From positions 1-64,000 of the forward strand of contig JAFDWB010000070.1 in NCBI GenBank assembly GCA_018268675.1: a stretch of 64,000 nucleotides of DNA, read 5' to 3'. Below the pieces are notes generated by a model. That model did not search any database. It saw nothing but the letters and a program-made list of their open reading frames with translations, and was not told the DNA's origin. This DNA is from Actinomycetota bacterium (GTDB taxonomy: Bacteria > Actinomycetota > Thermoleophilia > Solirubrobacterales > 70-9). How positions within the stretch are numbered: position 1 is the stretch's first letter; every line of letters begins with the position of its first letter. Positions 57,454-64,000 of this stretch are shown piece by piece. A program made the position numbers and the translations under genes.

Positions 57454-58191
57454 CTACCCCCGCTGCGCCGTCGGCCGGATCACGATCTCGTTGATCTCGA
57501 CCCCGGGTGGGGCGCTCAGGGCGTGGAGGACCTCGCGGGCGATGTCCTCGTCGCGCAAGGCCCACTCGGCCGGCTTGTCGTCGAAGAACTCGGTGTCGGT
57601 GATGCCCGGCTCGATCAGGGTCACCTTGATGCGGTCGTTGTCGTCCATCTGGCGAAGCTCCTGGCGCAGCGCCTCGCCCAAGGTCGTCGCGGCGAACTTG
57701 GTCACCGAGTAGAGCGATCCGGGGAGGACGCGGCGACCGGCGACCGAGCTGGTGATCACGTAGTGGCCGTCGCCGCGCTCGAGCAGGTGGGGGAGGGTGG
57801 CGCGGATCGTCAGCGCCGGCCCGAGCACGTTGGTCAGCACCATCGCGCGCCAGTGCTCGGGCGACTCCTCGAGGAACCCGCGGGTGGCACCGAAGCCGGC
57901 GTTGGCGAAGACCGCGTCGATCCGCCCGAACTCGGCCAGCGCCCGCGCCGCCAGCGCCTCGACCTGGTCCCACTCGGTGACGTCGCACTCGACCGCGAGC
58001 GCCGCGCCCGGACCGCCGAGCTCCCCGGCCAGGTCCTCGAGCGCCTCGCGCCGACGTGCCGCCAGCACCAGCCGGTAGCGATCGGCCGCCAGGCGCGCGG
58101 TCGCGGCGCCGATGCCGCTGCTCGCGCCGGTGATCAGGAGGACGGGACGATTCGGCTCTGCGCCTTGGTTCTCTCTGTTCATCCAGGACAT
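57454..58191 (-). CDS. Short-chain dehydrogenase/reductase
   Basis: 245 residues, classical SDR. The dinucleotide motif is LLITGASSGIGAATARL, then DAVFANAGFGATRGF and the active site YSVTKFAATTLGEALRQEL (Tyr-x-x-x-Lys) with catalytic Ser in VITSSVAG. Arg at the end of the second strand (LAARRREAL) favours NADP(H). Substrate unknown. It is transcribed away from ccmE, about 40 bases start to start. Confidence 0.93.
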   Translation of the reverse strand: MSWMNRENQGAEPNRPVLLITGASSGIGAATARLAADRYRLVLAARRREALEDLAGELGGPGAALAVECDVTEWDQVEALAARALAEFGRIDAVFANAGFGATRGFLEESPEHWRAMVLTNVLGPALTIRATLPHLLERGDGHYVITSSVAGRRVLPGSLYSVTKFAATTLGEALRQELRQMDDNDRIKVTLIEPGITDTEFFDDKPAEWALRDEDIAREVLHALSAPPGVEINEIVIRPTAQRG

Positions 58192-58231
58192 TTAACAGGC
58201 CTTGATGTGGCGATCGGCCCGGCTTGCGATA

Positions 58232-58673
58232 ATGACCGCCGTCGTGGATCCGTCGCGCAAGCGCAAGATTCGGCTCGGGGTCGCCCTCTCCGTGGCGGTT
58301 CTCCTTGGCGTCGCGCTCATCTACGTCAGCTTCAACGCCTCCGACGAAGCCATGGAACCGTCGCAGATCCTTACCGCCGCGCCGGGGCAGAAGTTCGAGA
58401 TGAACGCCAAAGTCGTGCCGAGATCGGTCCATCACGAAGGCGAAACCCTCAAGTTCGAAGTCGAGGACCGCACCGGCGGCGTGACGATGCCGGTCAGCTA
58501 CCAGGGCGTCGTCCCCGACCCGTTCCGCGGCGGCCGCGAGATCGTCCTCACCGGCGCGATGCAAAACGGCACGTTCGTCGGCGAACCGGAATCGCTGATC
58601 ACCAAGTGCCCGTCGAAGTTCACGACGAACGCCAGCGAAACCGCCGGCAACAGCAGTAGCTACTCCGGCAGTA

Positions 58674-58681
<8 letters not shown>
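58232..58681 (+). CDS. ccmE: Cytochrome c maturation haem chaperone CcmE, Cys-type
   Basis: About 149 residues: one N-terminal helix (LGVALSVAVLLGVALIYVSF) and an OB-fold outer domain (FEVEDRTGGVTMPVSYQGVVPDPFRGGREIVL). The usual haem-binding His of HxxxY is replaced by Cys126 in KCPSKF. Cysteine-type CcmE (CxxxY) is known from system I* in archaea and some bacteria; here the Tyr is Phe as well. ATG 58232 and GTG 58244 are both possible; a GATAAT motif overlaps 58228-58233. It overlaps ccmF by 8 bases. Confidence 0.85.
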
Positions 58682-61154
<2,473 letters not shown>

Positions 61155-61181
61155 CCGCTCAGAACCTCTACACTCAGCCCC

Positions 61182-61406
61182 GTGTACACGATCCTCGGCG
61201 TCCTCCAGGTCATCATCTCGGTGGTCCTGATCTTCCTGATCCTGCTGCACTCGGGCAAAGATGCGGGCCTTTCCGGCGCCTTCGGCATCGGCGGTGGCGG
61301 CAGCCAGATCGGCGGCGGCTCGATGGTCGAGCGCAACCTCGACCGCGCCACCATCTTCTTCGCGATCTTGTTCGTCGTGAACACGATCGTGATCCTGAAG
61401 ATCTAG
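61182..61406 (+). CDS. secG: Protein-export translocase subunit SecG
   Basis: 74 residues from GTG 61182: VYTILGVLQVIISVVLIFLILLHSGK forms helix 1, followed by the conserved Gly-rich loop (GAFGIGGGGSQIGGG) and helix 2 (TIFFAILFVVNTIVILK). SecG assists SecYE in Sec-dependent export. A TACACT -10-like hexamer at 61168-61173 is only 8 bases from the start, which suggests a leaderless transcript. Confidence 0.95.
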   Translation: MYTILGVLQVIISVVLIFLILLHSGKDAGLSGAFGIGGGGSQIGGGSMVERNLDRATIFFAILFVVNTIVILKI

Positions 61407-61472
61407 CCGGCGGTTCCACTCGGAAGCGACGTGGGGCCGAGGTGTCCGGGCCGGGGCGCCCGTCCGAGGTGC

Positions 61473-61590
61473 GTCCTGGGCGTCTCGTGGCGGCCCGGGC
61501 AGGCTGTGGCCGCCACGAGACGCCCAGGACGTAAGGGTTCCGTGGGGAAGCGGACTCGATCCGTGACGAAGATTCCGGGCACGTCACACT
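61473..61590 (-). repeat. Module B copy 2: GTGTGACG flank plus 24-bp-arm hairpin with ACAGCC loop
   Basis: Perfect 24-base arms at 61473-61496 and 61509-61532 enclose a loop that reads ACAGCCTGCCCG on the minus strand, one base different from the loop at 284-295. Over the 24 comparable arm bases the two hairpins differ at five positions, all compensated on the other arm. The flank on the same strand reads GTGTGACGTG (61581-61590), TCTTCGTCACG and CCCCACG, in the same order as at 201-250. Confidence 0.78.
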
Positions 61591-61627
61591 CCCTCCCTCG
61601 GCCGCCTGCCGGCCCGCACCACGATCC

Positions 61628-61733
61628 CCACCGCTGAAGCATTTTGGTGATCATGGGGCCAAGATGCTTCAGCGGTGGCCCCCAGGCGTGGGGATGCCTG
61701 GGGTCGTTGACGAAGACGTTGGGAACGTCACAC
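61628..61733 (-). repeat. Module B copy 3: GTGTGACG flank plus unrelated hairpin
   Basis: The minus strand carries GTGTGACGTTCCC and TCTTCGTCAACG (within 61705-61733), then CCCCACG and a CCCCAGG/CCTGGGG stem. Next comes a hairpin with 20-base arms at 61628-61647 and 61659-61678 (one mismatch). The hairpin sequence and loop differ from those of copies 1 and 2, although the flank is conserved. Confidence 0.65.
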
Positions 61734-61836
61734 GCTCTCGCGCCCTGGGACTCGGGATCGAGAGCCTGGGACGCGCTGCGGACTTTCACCCTGTCCTGGC
61801 AGGGTCACGGTCGGTCACGTGATTCAGACCTCTGAA

Positions 61837-61930
61837 GAAGACGGGAGGAAGGGTGACGGGCCTCTCCTTTCTCCGGCCGATCCCCATCAGCTGTTCCTTA
61901 TGGCGCCCATACCGCCATAAGGAACAGCTG
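61837..61930 (-). repeat. Composite repeat A, copy 3
   Basis: On the minus strand a perfect 18-base-arm hairpin (61913-61930 with 61888-61905, loop of 7) is followed after 30 bases by GTCACCCTTCCTCCCGTC and CTTC (61837-61857). Hairpin, spacing and tail agree with the copies at 5-100 and 25082-25180. The whole 61407-62211 stretch holds only repeats and, at its end, the alkB control region. Confidence 0.78.
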
Positions 61931-62033
61931 GACGGAGGGCTCCCTTCTGGCGACGACGAGCTCTCACTTCGGTGACGGACCCCTGCGGCTCCGGTCACTT
62001 CGCCGCGACCCGTTCTCCTATCCCCGCACCCAC

Positions 62034-62083
62034 GGCCGTCTCGGCCACGGCCACAGCCCGCCAGGGTCGTGTCCGAGACGGCC
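62034..62083 (+). repeat. ACAGCC-loop hairpin upstream of alkB
   Basis: Arms 62034-62052 and 62065-62083 pair over 19 bases with two mismatches, enclosing ACAGCCCGCCAG, one base different from the loop at 284-295. The arms are unlike those of the other copies apart from a short GTCTCG-like stretch. It lies 64 bases before the alkB operator. Confidence 0.7.
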
Positions 62084-62146
62084 GGGTCCCTTGGGCTTCG
62101 GGCCAGCCGGCACACGGCGTCAAGCTTGGCATCGGTGTAACCGGTA

Positions 62147-62171
62147 TTGACAAACACGGTATCTTTGTCAA
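62147..62171 (+). promoter_or_regulatory. alkB operator: TTGACAAA/TTTGTCAA inverted repeat
   Basis: TTGACAAA (62147-62154) and TTTGTCAA (62164-62171) are a perfect 8-base inverted repeat with a 9-base spacer; TTGACA may also be the -35 element. A further TTTGACAA occurs at 62194-62201, near the ribosome site AGGAGG (62201-62206). The TetR gene after rubredoxin is the likely binder. Confidence 0.7.
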
Positions 62172-62211
62172 GCAGGCAGACTTCGAACTCGCGTTTGACA
62201 AGGAGGGCAAC

Positions 62212-63441
62212 GTGGAGGCGCATGTGGAGCACGGGCATCACCATCACCACGACGACGTGGAGCTGAACCCGGCGGCCTGGAGCGACGGGAAGCGGTATGC
62301 CTGGCTGCTGGGGATACTGGTGCCGCTGGCGCCGTTCATCGCCTGGGGGGCGGTCGAAGGGACCGGGTTCGGGGGGTTCTGGTTCCTCGGGCCGGTGCTC
62401 GTCTTCGTCATCTTCCCGCTGCTCGACCTGGCGATCGGGATGGACGCGACGAACCCGCCCGACTCGGTGCTGAAGTGGCTCGAGCAGGACCACTACTACC
62501 GCTGGTGCACCTACCTGTTCATCCCGATCCAGTACGCCGGGCTGATCTTCGCCTGCTGGATGTGGGGGGACGGCGGGCTCTCGGTCGTCGAAAGCATCGG
62601 CCTCGCGGTCACGATGGGGGTGGTCGGCGGCATCGGCATCAACACCGCCCACGAGCTCGGCCACAAGCGCGACGACCTGGAGAAGTGGCTCTCCCGGGTC
62701 GCCCTCGCGCAGACCGGCTACGGGCACTTCTTCATCGAGCACAACCGCGGCCACCACGTGCGGGTCGCCACCCCGGAGGATCCGGCGAGCTCGCGCCTGG
62801 GGGAGAGCTTCTGGGAATTCCTGCCGCGCACCGTGTCGGGGAGCCTCCGCTCGGCCTGGGGGCTCGAGGCCGCGCGGCTCGACCGCCTCGGCAAGTCGCA
62901 TTGGACGCTGCGCAACGACATCCTCGGCGCCTGGGCGATGACCGTGGTCCTGTTTGCCGCGCTCGCCATCGCCTTCGGCCCGATCGTCCTGCCCTACCTG
63001 GTCCTGCAGGCGGTGATCGGCTTCTCGCTGCTGGAGGTCGTCAACTACCTCGAGCACTACGGCCTCCTGCGCGAGCGCAAGGAGGACGGGCGGTACCAGC
63101 GCTGCCTGCCGCGGCACAGCTGGAACAGCAACAACGTCGCCTCCAACGTGCTCCTCTACCACCTGCAGCGCCACTCCGACCACCACGCCAACCCGACCCG
63201 TCGCTACCAGGCGCTCCGCCATGTCGACGAGGCGCCCCAACTGCCGACCGGGTACGCGGGGATGATCGTCCTCGCCTGGTTCCCGCCGGTCTGGCGGCGG
63301 GTGATGGACCAGCGCCTGCTCGACCACTTCGACGGCGACGTGACGCGGGCGAACATCAACCCGCGCCGGCGGCAGCAGGTGCTGGCGCGCTACGGAGGTG
63401 GCAGGACGGGCGCGGTCGCGACCCCGGGAGCGCCCTCGTGA
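62212..63441 (+). CDS. alkB: Alkane 1-monooxygenase (AlkB)
   Basis: 409-residue integral membrane di-iron hydroxylase of medium-chain n-alkanes. It has six helices and the histidine boxes HELGHK (147-152), EHNRGHH (176-182) and LQRHSDHH (318-325), plus the NYLEHYG motif (278-284). The N-terminus carries a His run (HGHHHHHDD). GTG 62212 is 5 bases after AGGAGG. Electrons come from the rubredoxin encoded next, whose start overlaps this stop (GTGA). Expression is probably controlled through the inverted repeat upstream. Confidence 0.96.
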   Translation: MEAHVEHGHHHHHDDVELNPAAWSDGKRYAWLLGILVPLAPFIAWGAVEGTGFGGFWFLGPVLVFVIFPLLDLAIGMDATNPPDSVLKWLEQDHYYRWCTYLFIPIQYAGLIFACWMWGDGGLSVVESIGLAVTMGVVGGIGINTAHELGHKRDDLEKWLSRVALAQTGYGHFFIEHNRGHHVRVATPEDPASSRLGESFWEFLPRTVSGSLRSAWGLEAARLDRLGKSHWTLRNDILGAWAMTVVLFAALAIAFGPIVLPYLVLQAVIGFSLLEVVNYLEHYGLLRERKEDGRYQRCLPRHSWNSNNVASNVLLYHLQRHSDHHANPTRRYQALRHVDEAPQLPTGYAGMIVLAWFPPVWRRVMDQRLLDHFDGDVTRANINPRRRQQVLARYGGGRTGAVATPGAPS

Positions 63442-63611
63442 GCGCCTGGCGCTGCCCCGCCTGCGGCTACGTATACGACGAGGCGGAGGGGCATCCGCGC
63501 GAGGGCTTCCCGCCCGCCACGCCCTGGGCCGACGTCCCTGACCACTGGGCCTGCCCCGACTGCGGCGTCCGCGACAAGGTCGACTTCGAGCCGGTCGAGG
63601 AGGGCTCCTGA
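63438..63611 (+). CDS. Rubredoxin, alkane-hydroxylase type
   Basis: 57 residues with the four iron ligands Cys6, Cys9, Cys39 and Cys42 in WRCPACGYVYDEAEG and DHWACPDCGVRDKVDF. It transfers electrons from a reductase (not in the window) to AlkB. GTG 63438 overlaps the alkB stop. Confidence 0.96.
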   Translation: MSAWRCPACGYVYDEAEGHPREGFPPATPWADVPDHWACPDCGVRDKVDFEPVEEGS

Positions 63612-63637
63612 CCGCCGGCGCTGCGACGATGGGGGGG

Positions 63638-64000
63638 ATGGCAAGCCGCACCCCGTACCCGGAGGCCGCCCGTGAGCTGCTCCGCCAGACCCTCTTCGAC
63701 GCAGCCCGGGACCAGCTGGAAAGCCGGCCCTGGTCGGAGGTGACGATGGGCGACATCGCCGCCGGCGCCGGGGTCAGCCGCCAGACCCTCTACAAGGAGT
63801 TCGGCAACAAAAGCGAGTTTGCGGTCGCGCTGACGATCCACGAGGGGGAGCGCTTCCTCGGCGCGGTCGAGGACGCCGTGCGCGCCCACACCGACGATCC
63901 GCGCGCCGCGATCCACGCGGCGCTCGAGCTGTTCCTGCGCACCGCCGGCGAGGACCCGCTGATCCGCATCCTGCTGAGCGACGACGGCTCCGGCGGCATG
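63638..64000 (+). CDS. TetR-family regulator, truncated by the window end
   Basis: 121 codons are present and the frame is still open at 64000. The HTH is complete: SRPWSEVTMGDIAAGAGVSRQTLYKEFGNKSEFAVAL. The rest is the start of the ligand domain. ATG 63638 or ATG 63629 (three codons earlier) may be used; a run of G precedes the former. Its place directly after alkB-rubredoxin suggests an alkane- or fatty-acid-responsive repressor acting at 62147-62171. Confidence 0.88.
   Translation, partial: MASRTPYPEAARELLRQTLFDAARDQLESRPWSEVTMGDIAAGAGVSRQTLYKEFGNKSEFAVALTIHEGERFLGAVEDAVRAHTDDPRAAIHAALELFLRTAGEDPLIRILLSDDGSGGM

Overview
The window is high-GC actinobacterial DNA with dense, tightly coupled operons and many GTG starts. 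The content (CE1758/CE1759 flavin pair, system I* CcmE beside CcmF and SecG, COG4280 and COG4705 membrane proteins, and a set of very large exported proteins) suggests a soil Thermoleophilia/Solirubrobacterales-type actinobacterium. That assignment is inference, because no rRNA or other phylogenetic marker is present.

Layout. 1-0.5 kb: structured non-coding repeats. 0.5-5.4 kb: truncated haemoglobin, then a minus-strand operon of two NRAMP-related transporters, MgtC and an ArsR regulator (probable Mg2+ module). 5.7-9.0 kb: VOC protein, DUF488, MFS pump, metallo-beta-lactamase-fold hydrolase. 9.0-9.4 kb: second hairpin cluster. 9.4-16.8 kb: holin-IV/phosphodiesterase fusion, then a four-gene minus operon (DUF2252, membrane protein, MFS, LPG-synthase-like flippase). 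16.9-21.4 kb: lipid kinase/amphi-Trp/PAP2 operon, an arsenic cluster (aquaporin, ArsR, ArsC) and glycerate kinase. 21.5-27.3 kb: LLM flavin monooxygenase, MarR and FMN reductase operon behind a palindromic operator; two membrane proteins; a repeat region; an MFS-MarR pair. 27.4-34.8 kb: small and hypothetical genes, DedA, and a two-component system with a COG4280 protein. 34.8-35.2 kb: third hairpin cluster. 35.2-42.1 kb: haem-type membrane proteins, ApbE, and a phosphodiester glycosidase/two-component operon that share an operator-like palindrome; GT51 transglycosylase. 42.2-45.1 kb: PadR-ChrA, COG4705, ArsR. 45.1-56.3 kb: three paralogous exported proteins of about 920-975 residues, each built of four copies of one module, with an exported S15/CocE-type hydrolase between the second and third. 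56.4-61.4 kb: glycosyltransferase, SDR, CcmE, CcmF, SecG. 61.4-62.2 kb: fourth hairpin cluster. 62.2-64 kb: alkane monooxygenase, rubredoxin and a truncated TetR gene.

Two things look genuinely undescribed. One is a family of large intergenic hairpins in clusters at 0-0.3, 9.0-9.3, 34.8-35.2 and 61.4-62.1 kb. Several share a 12-base loop (ACAGCCTGCCAG type) while their perfectly paired arms differ by compensatory changes, and they lie in recurring modules with conserved flanks. The other is the four-module exported protein family with its partner hydrolase, whose glutamate codon use (GAA) contrasts with that of neighbouring cytoplasmic genes.
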